Assembly (NCBI GenBank): GCA_049889535.1
Contig: JBMHDF010000010.1
Coordinates: 6,871 to 70,870 of the forward strand
Direction: 5' to 3'
DNA: 64,000 nucleotides
From: JAYQKL01 sp049889535
GTDB lineage: Bacteria; Pseudomonadota; Alphaproteobacteria; RS24
Position numbers and translations under genes: made by a program. A model generated the notes under the pieces. That model saw only the letters and a list, made by a program, of their open reading frames with translations, had not been told where the DNA came from and ran no database searches. Below are positions 1-9,529 of this stretch, piece after piece. How positions within the stretch are numbered: position 1 is the first letter of the stretch; each line of letters begins with the position of its first letter.

Positions 1-792
1 CATATGCCGCCGCAAATCGCCATCCGTGATAATACCAATAAGTTGCTCGGTGCTATCCACCACGCCAAGACAGCCAAACCCAAGCTGGCTCATCGTCACA
101 ATTGCTTCAGACATAAGAATATTGTCCGCGATAAGCGGTATATCCGCGCCGCGATGCATAATTTCACCAATGGTTGTCAGGCTGGCGCCAAGCTTGCCGC
201 CTGGATGAAATTTTTTGAAGTCAGATGCTGTGAAACCGCGCATTTCCAGCAAGGCAATCGCAACGGCATCCCCCAGTGCGAGTTGCATGGTTGTTGATGT
301 GGTTGGCGCCAAACCATTTGGGCAGGCCTCCTCGGCCTTTGGCAGTGTCAGACAAATATCAGATGCCTTGCCCAAAGCGCTTTCAGGGTTGGAAGTGATG
401 GCAATCAATGGAATGTCAAATCGCTTCACATATGCAATCAGACTGCCAAGTTCAGGTGTTTCCCCCGACCAGGAAAGACCCAGCACAATATCCTCGGGCA
501 GTATCATGCCCAAATCCCCATGACTGGCTTCGCCGGGATGCACATAATGGGCGGGCGTTCCAGTTGAGGCTAAAGTGGCGGTGATTTTTTTAGCAATATG
601 CCCGCTCTTACCCATACCAGTGACAATCAGACGGCCAGAGGTTTCGGCGATGGACTGAATCGCTGCCTCAAAATCTGCGCCCAGACTTTCTTCAAGCTGT
701 AACAGCCCCTCGCGCTCGGCGGCCAGCGTTTTGCGGGCTGATTGGAGTGACGAAATAGCTAGGCTATCGGTTTTAGATTTTGAATTGGTCAT
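1..792 (-). CDS. kdsD: D-arabinose-5-phosphate isomerase (KdsD/KpsF family), partial
   Basis: This enzyme converts D-ribulose 5-phosphate to D-arabinose 5-phosphate, the first step of Kdo synthesis for LPS, in the cytoplasm. The first 264 residues are visible and the reading frame runs off the left edge, so the C-terminus is missing. A SIS sugar-isomerase domain covers about residues 45-180, with the family motif GMGKSGHIAKK at 59-69, the EASHGDLGMI block at 88-97 and SWSGET at 107-112. KFHPGGKLG at 194-202 is typical of KpsF/KdsD. CBS-type sequence follows from about 207 (TDGDLRRHM at the edge). The ATG at 792 begins 14 bases after the galU stop, so the two genes are probably co-transcribed and both feed envelope sugar synthesis. 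KdsD and GutQ-type paralogues cannot be separated on sequence alone; the presence of CBS domains fits either. Confidence 0.93.
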   Translation of the reverse strand, partial: MTNSKSKTDSLAISSLQSARKTLAAEREGLLQLEESLGADFEAAIQSIAETSGRLIVTGMGKSGHIAKKITATLASTGTPAHYVHPGEASHGDLGMILPEDIVLGLSWSGETPELGSLIAYVKRFDIPLIAITSNPESALGKASDICLTLPKAEEACPNGLAPTTSTTMQLALGDAVAIALLEMRGFTASDFKKFHPGGKLGASLTTIGEIMHRGADIPLIADNILMSEAIVTMSQLGFGCLGVVDSTEQLIGIITDGDLRRHM

Positions 793-806
793 GATTGATT
801 GTCATA

Positions 807-1694
807 TCACTTTTTGAGAAGGGTTTCCATGATTTCGCGCAATGCCATATTGAGGCTATCATCATAAAGTGCATAGGCAAGATTGGCTTCCAAAAAACCA
901 GCCTTATTGCCACAATCATAGCGCGTGCCGTCAAAATGAAACCCGTGCAGTGGAATTTGTCCAATCAAATCTGCCATGGCGTCTGTGATTTGTATTTCCC
1001 CGCCTGCGCCAATACGCGGCGAGTCCAATTGGTGCATAATCGCCGGATCAAAAATATAGCGACCAATAATAGCGAGATTTGACGGTGCATCTTCTGGCGC
1101 TGGTTTTTCAACTAGGCCATCAATGGCGACAAGTCTGTCATTTTGTGCGGTGTGGTCAGCGCTGGGTTGAATAACGCCATAGCGATGGGTTTCTGATTCA
1201 GGTACTTCTTCAATGGCAACCAGATTGCCGCCTATTTCATGATAAATATCAACCATTTGTTTAAGGCAACCTATAGGGTGTTTCACCATATCATCAGGTA
1301 AAATGACAGCAAATGGCTCATCACCAACGTATTCTTTGGCGCACCAAATGGCATGCCCCAACCCTAAAGGCTGGTCTTGATAGACCTCGTGTAGGGTCGC
1401 ATTGTCTGGCAAGCCCGCCTGCAACAAGTCAAGTTCTTTGGATTTGCCGCGCTGGGTCAGCATGTCTGTATATTTTTGATGCGGCTGAAAATGTCTCATA
1501 ATCGCGCTTTTTTCTGGCGCGGAAACAAAAATAAACTCGGTAATGCCCGCTTCCACCGCTTCTTCAACAGCCCATTGAATGAGTGGTTTATCAACAATCG
1601 GGAGCAGTTCTTTTGGCACAGCCTTTGTTGCGGGCAAAAAACGCGTACCCATGCCCGCCACGGGAAAAACAATTTTTTTGAGTTTTTTTGTCAT
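807..1694 (-). CDS. galU: UTP--glucose-1-phosphate uridylyltransferase
   Basis: GalU makes UDP-glucose from UTP and glucose 1-phosphate for LPS, exopolysaccharide and glycolipid synthesis. The 295-residue protein has the usual GalU length and begins with the nucleotide-binding signature GMGTRFLPATK at 14-24, followed by KELLPIVDKPLIQWAVEEA. Further family blocks are GLGHAIWCAKEYVGDEPFAVILPDD and a C-terminal RYDCGNKAGFLEA. The gene is divergent from the lytic transglycosylase gene and lies 14 bases upstream of kdsD on the same strand. The UDP-glucose it makes could also supply the glycosyltransferase at 32470-33474, which is an inference from pathway logic only. Confidence 0.97.
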   Translation of the reverse strand: MTKKLKKIVFPVAGMGTRFLPATKAVPKELLPIVDKPLIQWAVEEAVEAGITEFIFVSAPEKSAIMRHFQPHQKYTDMLTQRGKSKELDLLQAGLPDNATLHEVYQDQPLGLGHAIWCAKEYVGDEPFAVILPDDMVKHPIGCLKQMVDIYHEIGGNLVAIEEVPESETHRYGVIQPSADHTAQNDRLVAIDGLVEKPAPEDAPSNLAIIGRYIFDPAIMHQLDSPRIGAGGEIQITDAMADLIGQIPLHGFHFDGTRYDCGNKAGFLEANLAYALYDDSLNMALREIMETLLKK

Positions 1695-1825
1695 ATTTTG
1701 CTCAAATTTTAATGATATTAAAAAATCAATTAAGGCTAAATTTACACATATTTGGTGCTTTCACCAAAATGAAATTATTGGCACATAAACTTGGCGCAAT
1801 CTCAGAATCCTTATAGGACATAAAT

Positions 1826-3016
1826 ATGAAAAAATTTTTACGTATATCTCTTTTAAGCCTTTTCTGTTCTGTCAGTTTTACTTTCAACACGCCACTGAGC
1901 GCTGAAACATTTGATAGCTGGCTTGAGAGTGTGCGCCAGGAGGCCGAAACCAAAGGAATTTCATCCGCGACCCTATCAAGCCTTGATGGCTTAACGCTTG
2001 ATGAAGAAATATTGCGTTTGGCCAGTCACCAGCCTGAATATGTGCGTCCGCCTTGGGCTTATTTAGAAACCATGGTCTCGACAAAGCGTAAGCAAACCGG
2101 TTTGGAATTGCTGGCAACGCATCAAGATATTTTCGCTGCCATTGAAACAAAATATCAAGTCGATAAAGAGCTGCTTGCGGCAATTTGGGGTATTGAAACC
2201 AATTTTGGCACCTATCAGGGCAAGAAGCATATTCTGCGGGCTTTGGCGACTTTGGGTCATCAAGGCGGGCGCCGCAAAGCATTTGGCCGGCAGCAATTAT
2301 TGGCTGCTCTTGAGATTGTAGAGGCTGGTGATATTACGAGTGAGAATATTTACGGCTCATGGGCTGGTGCGATGGGACAAACGCAGTTTATTCCAACCAC
2401 TTATCTTGCTTATGCGGTTGATTTTGATGGTGATGGTCGTCGAGATGTGTGGCAAAGCAAAAAAGATGCGCTTGGATCGGCGGCCAATTATTTGGCTATT
2501 TCAGGTTGGGATATGTCCCAACGCTGGGGTTATGAGGTGACTTTGCCTGCAGGGTTTGATTATCGCCAAGCCGATTTGAAAAAAACAAAATCAATATCCG
2601 AGTGGCGCGCGTTAGGTGTGCGTGGTCTTAGCCTAAACTTGCCGAACACAGATGCAGAAGCAGCGGTATTTTTGCCTGCAGGCTATCGTGGTCCGGCTTT
2701 TTTAGTAACGCAAAATTTCCGTGCTATTTTGCGATATAACACAGCACCAGCCTATGCGCTGGCAGCGGGGATATTATCAGATTACTATAAAGGTTTGACA
2801 GGGGTGCAGACCCCATGGCCTATTGATGAACGCCCGCTGCATCGTGCAGAGATAAAAGAATTGCAAACCAAACTTAATGGCGCTGGCTTTACTATTGGTA
2901 AAGTTGATGGGTTGTTGGGGCGGCGCACCAAAGCTGCCATTCGCGATTTTCAGGCCGCCAATGGTTTGGTGCCAGATGGCCATGCGACGCCAAGTCTTTT
3001 GTCTCTCTTGCCATAA
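1826..3016 (+). CDS. Lytic murein transglycosylase, MltB-like, with peptidoglycan-binding domain
   Basis: This periplasmic enzyme cleaves the glycan strands of peptidoglycan to give 1,6-anhydromuropeptides. A signal peptide occupies about residues 1-26 (cleavage near PLSA/ET). The SLT_2/MltB-type catalytic domain covers about 28-320. The likely catalytic Glu is E124 in IWGIETNFG, and GSWAGAMGQTQFIPTTY and DFDGDGRRDVW are typical of the MltB family. A PG_binding_1 domain lies at about 333-394. No lipobox is seen, so it is probably soluble or exported rather than a lipoprotein. It stands alone, divergent from galU, and ends at a strong hairpin terminator shared with the convergent gltD. Confidence 0.93.
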   Translation: MKKFLRISLLSLFCSVSFTFNTPLSAETFDSWLESVRQEAETKGISSATLSSLDGLTLDEEILRLASHQPEYVRPPWAYLETMVSTKRKQTGLELLATHQDIFAAIETKYQVDKELLAAIWGIETNFGTYQGKKHILRALATLGHQGGRRKAFGRQQLLAALEIVEAGDITSENIYGSWAGAMGQTQFIPTTYLAYAVDFDGDGRRDVWQSKKDALGSAANYLAISGWDMSQRWGYEVTLPAGFDYRQADLKKTKSISEWRALGVRGLSLNLPNTDAEAAVFLPAGYRGPAFLVTQNFRAILRYNTAPAYALAAGILSDYYKGLTGVQTPWPIDERPLHRAEIKELQTKLNGAGFTIGKVDGLLGRRTKAAIRDFQAANGLVPDGHATPSLLSLLP

Positions 3017-3042
3017 AAAAACCCCGCTAGAGCGGGGTTTTT
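3017..3042. terminator. Bidirectional rho-independent terminator
   Basis: A stem of AAAAACCCCGCT and AGCGGGGTTTTT with a minimal central loop starts at the stop codon of the transglycosylase gene, and gltD ends 11 bases beyond it. The A-run on one side and T-run on the other let it work in both directions between the two convergent genes. Confidence 0.9.
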
Positions 3043-3052
3043 CTTAAATTAT

Positions 3053-4471
3053 CTAACGCGGAAGGTTGGTTTTACCCATCAAGAATAAATCCACCTCGCG
3101 GGCGCATTGTCGCCCTTCGCGAATGGCCCAAACAACCAAAGACTGGCCGCGACGCATGTCACCACAGGCAAAGGTTTTATCGCGGCTGGCCTGGTAAGTC
3201 GCTGTATCGGCGGCAACATTGCCGCGCTGGTCAAGCTCTACACCGAGTTTTTCGATAAGGCCTTCATGGGTCGGGTGAACAAACCCCATAGCTAGCAAAA
3301 CCAAATCAGCTGGCAGCTCGAACTCGGTGCCTTCTATGGCTTGCATTTTATCGTCCACTTTCACGCATTTAATGGCTTTCACATGATTGTCTTCGCCCAC
3401 AACCTCGGTCGTCATGACAGAGAAATCGCGCGCCGCACCCTCTTCCTGCGAGGTCGAGGTCCGCATTTTCAGCGGCCAGTTCGGCCAGGTCATTTCTTTA
3501 TTTTCTTTTTCAGGTGGCATTGGCATGATTTCTAATTGTGTCACCGACACCGCCCCCTGCCTGAAGCTCGTGCCAATGCAGTCAGATCCTGTATCACCAC
3601 CGCCAATGACAATGACATTTTTATCGGTTGCGGTGATAGCGTCCACTTCACCGATTGGCTCTTGACCTACACGGCGATTTTGCTGCGGCAAAAACTCCAT
3701 CGCAAAATGCACACCTTCAAGCTCGCGGCCATTGACAGGTAAATCACGCGGCTTTTCTGAACCACCAGAAAGAATAACGGCGTCATATTCCTTATCCAAA
3801 GTTTCGACATCAATGTCTTGGCCAACATTTGTGTTGTAATGGAAAGTCACACCTTCTGCTTCCATTTGCTCTACGCGGCGGTCAATCAAATGCTTGCTCA
3901 TTTTAAAGTCCGGAATACCATAGCGAAGCAAGCCGCCTGCCTTAGCGTTTTTCTCGAATAAATGCACATCATGTCCAGCACGCGCTAATTGTTGTGACGC
4001 GGCTAAACCTGCGGGGCCAGAGCCAATAACCGCAATTTTCTTGCCAGTTTTTTCTGGATTAACCATAGGTTGTATCCAGCCTTCTTCCCAGCCTTTATCA
4101 ACAATGGCACATTCAATTGACTTAATAGTGACAGGTTGGTCAATCAGGTTCAGTGTGCAACTCGCCTCGCAAGGTGCAGGACAAATGCGGCCTGTAAATT
4201 CAGGGAAGTTATTGGTTGATTGTAAATTCTCAAGCGCTTGTTGCCACTCACCATGATAGGTCAAGTCGTTCCAATCTGGGATTTGGTTATTGACTGGACA
4301 GCCATTATGGCAATAAGGCACGCCGCAATCCATGCAGCGAGACGCTTGTTTATGAAGCTCATCATTCGATAGGGGAACGATAAATTCCTTGAAATGCTGA
4401 ACCCGCTCTTCAGGGGCCGCATAAGTGCGGTCATGGCGTTCATGTTCCAAAAATCCAGTTGGTTTTCCCAT
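3053..4471 (-). CDS. gltD: Glutamate synthase (NADPH) small subunit
   Basis: GltD passes electrons from NADPH through FAD and iron-sulfur clusters to GltB for glutamate synthesis in ammonium assimilation. The 472-residue protein has the usual length. An N-terminal cysteine set (C46, C49, C54, C58) serves the [4Fe-4S] clusters. The FAD dinucleotide fold has GSGPAG at 150-155, and a second NADPH-binding fold contains VIGGGDTGSDC near 285-295. A final block, CGDMRRGQSLVVWAIREGR, is typical of the family. It lies 12 bases downstream of gltB in the same operon and ends at a bidirectional terminator. Confidence 0.97.
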   Translation of the reverse strand: MGKPTGFLEHERHDRTYAAPEERVQHFKEFIVPLSNDELHKQASRCMDCGVPYCHNGCPVNNQIPDWNDLTYHGEWQQALENLQSTNNFPEFTGRICPAPCEASCTLNLIDQPVTIKSIECAIVDKGWEEGWIQPMVNPEKTGKKIAVIGSGPAGLAASQQLARAGHDVHLFEKNAKAGGLLRYGIPDFKMSKHLIDRRVEQMEAEGVTFHYNTNVGQDIDVETLDKEYDAVILSGGSEKPRDLPVNGRELEGVHFAMEFLPQQNRRVGQEPIGEVDAITATDKNVIVIGGGDTGSDCIGTSFRQGAVSVTQLEIMPMPPEKENKEMTWPNWPLKMRTSTSQEEGAARDFSVMTTEVVGEDNHVKAIKCVKVDDKMQAIEGTEFELPADLVLLAMGFVHPTHEGLIEKLGVELDQRGNVAADTATYQASRDKTFACGDMRRGQSLVVWAIREGRQCAREVDLFLMGKTNLPR

Positions 4472-4483
4472 CTCTTTCTCTCC

Positions 4484-7400
4484 CTATTCCCCAGCTACAT
4501 GGCTGTCTTCGGCCTGCTGCGCAGCTTCCATTTCATTTAAAGCCCGACGGAACTCTGTCGGCATCACTTTTTTGAATTTTGGTAACCAGCTATCCCAGTC
4601 GGCTAAAATGCTTTGCGCCTTTGCTGAATTGGTGTAGCGCGCATGATTTTCAATCAGCTTGAACAGACGTTCGGCATCATGCGTGGTCATCTTATCCTTT
4701 ATAGAAGCCAACTCATTGGTCATTTCTGCCGGAATTTCCTCCAGCTCAACCATGGCCATATTACAGCGATTTTCAAAGCTGTTATCATCGTCCAAAACAT
4801 AGGCTATGCCACCAGACATGCCGGCTGCAAAGTTACGGCCTGTTTCGCCTAACACAACCACAACACCACCTGTCATATATTCGCAGCAATGGTCGCCCGC
4901 GCCTTCAACCACGGCGATGGCGCCAGAGTTTCTAACGGCAAAACGCTCGCCAGCTACCCCACGGAAATAGCATTCGCCCTCAATCGCGCCGTAGAGGACC
5001 GTGTTCCCAACAATAATGCTTTTTTCTGGCACAATGCCACTTTCAGCTGGTGGGTAAATGGCCAGTCGGCCACCAGATAAACCTTTGCCAACATAGTCAT
5101 TGGCTTCGCCTTCAAGCTCGAAAGAAATACCACGTGCCAAAAATGCGCCAAAACTTTGTCCGGCTGTACCATTAAGTTTGACTGAAATCGTATCCTCATT
5201 AAGCCCTGCATGGCCATGGCGTTTTGCGAGTTCACCTGAAAGCATGGTGCCTGCCGAGCGGTCAATATTGGTAATCTGCGTCTCGATTTGAACCGGTTTT
5301 TTGCTTTCCAATGCAGGCATGGCCTGTTCGATTAATTTACGATCCAAAATATCATGAATCGGGTGGTCTTGATTGATGCAGCGATGAACGGCATCACCTT
5401 TGCTGTCTGGTTTTGCAAACAAGCGTGTAAAGTCCAGCCCTTTAGCTTTCCAGTGTTCAATCGCTTCTTTTGTGTCCAGCAAATCGGTTTGACCAATCAA
5501 CTCATTCAGGGATTTAATGCCCATCTCGGCCATAATTTCTCTTGCCTCTTCTGCGACAAAGAAGAAATAATTAATCACATGCTCAGGCAGGCCAGTGAAG
5601 CGTTTGCGCAATTCTTCATTTTGCGTAGCAATCCCAACTGGGCAAGTGTTGAGATGACATTTACGCATCATCACACAGCCAGCCGCAATCAATGGCGCGG
5701 TGGCAAAGCCAAATTCATCAGCCCCTAATAAAGCGCCAACAATCACATCGCGACCTGTACGCAATCCACCGTCAACCTGCACAGAAATGCGTGTGCGCAG
5801 GCCGTTAATCACGAGCGTTTGTTGGGTTTCAGCAAGTCCAATTTCCCAAGGGCTGCCCGCATGTTTAATCGAAGTCAGCGGGCTTGCGCCAGTTCCACCT
5901 TCAAAGCCTGAAATGGTCACATGGTCCGCACGTGCCTTCGAAACCCCAGCCGCAACAGTCCCAACACCCACTTCAGAAACAAGTTTCACTGAGACATCAG
6001 CTTTCGGATTGGTGTTTTTCAGGTCGAAAATTAACTGCGCCAAATCCTCAATTGAATAAATATCATGATGCGGTGGTGGCGAGATGAGTCCCACACCTGG
6101 CGTTGAGTGACGCACAGCGGCGATGCGCTGGTCTACTTTATGGCCAGGCAATTGCCCGCCTTCACCAGGCTTGGCGCCTTGCGCCATTTTGATTTGTATC
6201 ATGTCTGAATTGGCTAAATATTCCGTCGTCACACCAAACCGGCCTGAGGCGACTTGTTTGATTGCAGAACGGCGGCTTTCACCATTGCTGTCAGGCACAA
6301 AACGATGCGGCTCTTCCCCGCCTTCGCCCGTATTCGACTTACCGCCAATTTTATTCATGGCTAAGGCAAGTGTTTCATGTGCTTCGGCTGAAATTGAACC
6401 AAACGACATTGCCCCTGTAGCGAAGCGTTTGACAATCTCGCTGGCAGGCTCAACTTCATCAATCGAAATTGACTGACGCCCTGTTTCATCAGCTTTTTTA
6501 ATACGAAATAAGCCGCGCAGGGTTAGCAAATGTTCGTTTTGCTCATTCACCAGACGGGCATATTCTTTATATTGGTCTTGGCTATTGCCGCGGACAGCAT
6601 GTTGCAATGTGCTGACAGTTTGCGCTGACCAAACATGGTCTTCACCGCGTGTTCGCACTGCATATTCGCCGCCCACTTCAAGTGTGTTGCGCAATATGGC
6701 CTTATCGCCAAAAGCATCTTGATGGCGGCGCACTGTTTCTTCCGCAATCTCAGCCAGGCCAACACCTTCAATTGTGGTCGCTGTGCCGGTGAAATAATCA
6801 TCAACAAAATCTTGTGCCAGCCCAACTGCATCGAAAATCTGCGCGCCACAATAAGATTGATAAGTCGAAATCCCCATTTTGGACATGACTTTGCGGATGC
6901 CTTTACCGGCAGCCTTAATGTAATGCTGCTCAATCTCATCAGCACTAAGGTTTTGCATAGCCTCATAATGCGGTTTCATTGTGTGCAGCGTGTCAAATGC
7001 CAGATAAGGGTTAATCGCTTCCGCCCCAAAGCCAGCAAGGCAGCAAAGGTGATGAATTTCACGCGCTTCACCCGTTTCGACAACCAGACCGACCAGTGTG
7101 CGCAGACCTTTGCGAATAAGATGATGATGCACCGCGGCGGTGGCCAATAAAGCAGGTATGCCAATCCGGTCAGCATTAACCGCGCGGTCTGACAGAATGA
7201 TAATGTTTTCGTGGTTCACAGTGATGGCTTTTTCGGCCTCATCGCATAATTCAGATAAACGCGCTGATAAACCAGCGGCGCCTTGCGCGGCGTCCCAGCA
7301 CATATCAAGCGTGACCGCATGGAAATTATTATCTGCAATTTGGCTGATACCCCGTATTTTTTCCAAATCTTGATTGGTCAAAATCGGTTGGTCTACTTCA

Positions 7401-9166
7401 AGGCGCTTATTGCTCGAGCTGCCCTCAAGGTTGAGCAAATTCGGACGCGGCCCGATAAATGACACGAGAGACATCACCAATTCCTCGCGAATTGGGTCAA
7501 TAGGTGGGTTGGTCACTTGCGCAAATAATTGCTTGAAATACTGGTAAAGCAGCTTGGATTTGTCCGACAAGGCCGCGATAGGGGTATCTGTCCCCATGGA
7601 CCCAATGCCTTCCTCTCCTTTTTCACCCATAGGCGATAATAGGAATTTCAAATCTTCCTGCGTGTAGCCAAAAGCTTGTTGCAGGTCGAGAATATCAGCT
7701 TCGGTTAAAGCCGACGGGCTTTGCGCATTAGCTGGCAAATCTTTCAGTTTGATTTGAGCCTCATTCAGCCACTCCTGATAGGGGTGCGCATTAGCTAATT
7801 CTTCTTTAATCTCAGCGTCTTGAATAATGCGTCCTTGCTCAAGGTCAATCAGCAACATTTTGCCAGGCTGGAGCCGCCATTTTTCAATAATTTTTTCTTC
7901 GGGTGCTGGCAATACGCCCATTTCAGACGCCATCATCACGCGGTCATCACTGGTCACATAATAGCGTGCAGGGCGCAGGCCGTTTCGGTCTAATGTCGCG
8001 CCAATCTGGCGGCCATTGGTAAAGGCCACCGCTGCGGGCCCGTCCCAAGGCTCCATCAAGGCGGCATTATATTCATAAAAAGCGCGGCGTTTGGCATCCA
8101 TTTGCGGATTGCCTGACCAAGCTTCTGGAATCATCATCATCATGGCATGAGGCAGGGAATACCCGCTTTGCACCATCAGCTCTAAGGCATTGTCAAAACA
8201 GGCTGAGTCAGACTGGCCTTCTTCGATTAACGGCCAGAGTTTTTCCAAATCATCGCCAAATAAATCAGAATTCAGCGCTTCGTGGCGCGCTGCCATCCAA
8301 TTCACATTGCCGCGCACTGTGTTGATTTCGCCATTATGGCAAATCATCCGGAACGGTTGCGACAGGCTCCATGTTGGGAATGTATTGGTCGAAAAGCGTT
8401 GATGAACCAATGCCATCGCCGACACCATATCTGCATCTTGCAGATCAAGGAAATATTTCCCGAGCTGAGAAGATAGCAACAGACCTTTATAGAGAACCGT
8501 ATAAGAGCTCATGCTTGGGATATAGAAGAAACCATCTGCTGCCTCGAGCGCCAGTTTTTCAACCTCAATTTCAATCCGACGGCGGATAACAAACAAATCA
8601 CGCTCAAAACCTGCGCGGTCACGGTCTGTTTTGGTATTGGCAATAAAAATCTGCTTGGTGATTGGCTCGGTAGGAAAGATTGATTCCCCCAAATCAGAAT
8701 TATCAACTGGTACAATGCGCCAACCCAAAGCTGAATGGCCTTCCTCAGCAATAATTTTTTCAGCCAAAGCTTCAATCGTTTGGCGGGCTTTGTCATCTGG
8801 CGGTAAAAAGAAAACACCCGCTGCATATTGCCCTTCTTCAGGCAGGGTGATGTTTTCCTGTGCTGTGACTTTACGGAAAAACGCGTCGGGTGTTTGTAGT
8901 AAAATACCAACCCCGTCACCCGCTTTTGGGTCAGCGCCAACGGCGCCACGATGTTCCAAATTATCCAGAATTTTTAAGCCGTCACTGACAATATCATGAC
9001 TTTTGACATTTTTAATATGGGCAATAAAACCAATGCCGCAGGCATCATGTTCGTTGCGCGGGTCATAAAGGCCTTGCTTTTCAGGCAGGCCACGCATTTT
9101 TAACCCCCGATAGGTTTTATCGGTGTGGTTTTTTTGTGTTGTTTGTTTTGTCATGCGTTCAGTCAT
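4484..9166 (-). CDS. gltB: Glutamate synthase (NADPH) large subunit
   Basis: GltB hydrolyses glutamine and transfers the ammonia to 2-oxoglutarate, giving two glutamates. The 1560 residues match the bacterial alpha subunit. The glutaminase nucleophile is C43 in HDACGIGFIAH, which by family knowledge becomes N-terminal after propeptide removal. The central domain is followed by the FMN-binding synthase domain (GEGGEEPHRF, FEGGTGASPL). The [3Fe-4S] ligands sit in CVMMRKCHLNTCPVGIATQ, and the C-terminal beta-helix contains repeats such as GAIEGECYFRGVAGERFAVRN. The start at 9166 gives a long propeptide; M5 or M24 are possible alternatives and would not affect the mature enzyme. First gene of a gltB-gltD operon. 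Confidence 0.97.
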   Translation of the reverse strand: MTERMTKQTTQKNHTDKTYRGLKMRGLPEKQGLYDPRNEHDACGIGFIAHIKNVKSHDIVSDGLKILDNLEHRGAVGADPKAGDGVGILLQTPDAFFRKVTAQENITLPEEGQYAAGVFFLPPDDKARQTIEALAEKIIAEEGHSALGWRIVPVDNSDLGESIFPTEPITKQIFIANTKTDRDRAGFERDLFVIRRRIEIEVEKLALEAADGFFYIPSMSSYTVLYKGLLLSSQLGKYFLDLQDADMVSAMALVHQRFSTNTFPTWSLSQPFRMICHNGEINTVRGNVNWMAARHEALNSDLFGDDLEKLWPLIEEGQSDSACFDNALELMVQSGYSLPHAMMMMIPEAWSGNPQMDAKRRAFYEYNAALMEPWDGPAAVAFTNGRQIGATLDRNGLRPARYYVTSDDRVMMASEMGVLPAPEEKIIEKWRLQPGKMLLIDLEQGRIIQDAEIKEELANAHPYQEWLNEAQIKLKDLPANAQSPSALTEADILDLQQAFGYTQEDLKFLLSPMGEKGEEGIGSMGTDTPIAALSDKSKLLYQYFKQLFAQVTNPPIDPIREELVMSLVSFIGPRPNLLNLEGSSSNKRLEVDQPILTNQDLEKIRGISQIADNNFHAVTLDMCWDAAQGAAGLSARLSELCDEAEKAITVNHENIIILSDRAVNADRIGIPALLATAAVHHHLIRKGLRTLVGLVVETGEAREIHHLCCLAGFGAEAINPYLAFDTLHTMKPHYEAMQNLSADEIEQHYIKAAGKGIRKVMSKMGISTYQSYCGAQIFDAVGLAQDFVDDYFTGTATTIEGVGLAEIAEETVRRHQDAFGDKAILRNTLEVGGEYAVRTRGEDHVWSAQTVSTLQHAVRGNSQDQYKEYARLVNEQNEHLLTLRGLFRIKKADETGRQSISIDEVEPASEIVKRFATGAMSFGSISAEAHETLALAMNKIGGKSNTGEGGEEPHRFVPDSNGESRRSAIKQVASGRFGVTTEYLANSDMIQIKMAQGAKPGEGGQLPGHKVDQRIAAVRHSTPGVGLISPPPHHDIYSIEDLAQLIFDLKNTNPKADVSVKLVSEVGVGTVAAGVSKARADHVTISGFEGGTGASPLTSIKHAGSPWEIGLAETQQTLVINGLRTRISVQVDGGLRTGRDVIVGALLGADEFGFATAPLIAAGCVMMRKCHLNTCPVGIATQNEELRKRFTGLPEHVINYFFFVAEEAREIMAEMGIKSLNELIGQTDLLDTKEAIEHWKAKGLDFTRLFAKPDSKGDAVHRCINQDHPIHDILDRKLIEQAMPALESKKPVQIETQITNIDRSAGTMLSGELAKRHGHAGLNEDTISVKLNGTAGQSFGAFLARGISFELEGEANDYVGKGLSGGRLAIYPPAESGIVPEKSIIVGNTVLYGAIEGECYFRGVAGERFAVRNSGAIAVVEGAGDHCCEYMTGGVVVVLGETGRNFAAGMSGGIAYVLDDDNSFENRCNMAMVELEEIPAEMTNELASIKDKMTTHDAERLFKLIENHARYTNSAKAQSILADWDSWLPKFKKVMPTEFRRALNEMEAAQQAEDSHVAGE

Positions 9167-9529
9167 ATTACTATCCGTTTACTTATCATCTATCGCCCTT
9201 ACAACTGATATGAGAGGCAAGAAATTCGTTGTGAAAAGACCTGTTTTGTTGTGGATCTCTTCACCCAAAATGGTTTACATCTCAACGATTTTCAAAACGC
9301 AGAAAAGTTAGCGCTTCCCCATATCAATTGCATATATAACCTTTATCTAGGTCATATTGCAGGCATGTAAATATGCCAAAACTAGGTAAAAAATACAAGT
9401 TTTTATGTCAGCTATGTTGACCTAAAATTTATATAATTAATTCAATGGGTTAGTTATTTTTTAAAAAAATACATAAAACGCGCCTTTTCGTCGCATTAGA
9501 GTCGCAGTGATTGGGCTTTGTTTTATGGT
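9167..9529. other. Intergenic region upstream of gltB, no gene seen
   Basis: This 363-base AT-rich stretch separates gltB from the esterase gene; both read leftwards. It should hold the gltB promoter. I see one short inverted repeat, GGCAT-N6-ATGCC at 9362-9377, which could be an operator but is too short to judge. No open frame, tRNA-like fold or convincing sigma-54 site was recognised. Confidence 0.5.

Noticed and set aside
4..523. Rightward open frames at the left edge
   Set aside because: They lie opposite the kdsD reading frame, which has clear SIS and CBS motifs; they have no family resemblance.
6547..7150. Opposing and alternative-frame open frames inside gltB
   Set aside because: They fall entirely within the conserved glutamate synthase coding sequence and show no motif of their own.
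9362..9377. GGCAT-N6-ATGCC as a regulator site upstream of gltB
   Set aside because: Five-base arms are expected by chance in an AT-rich region, and no matching site is seen elsewhere.
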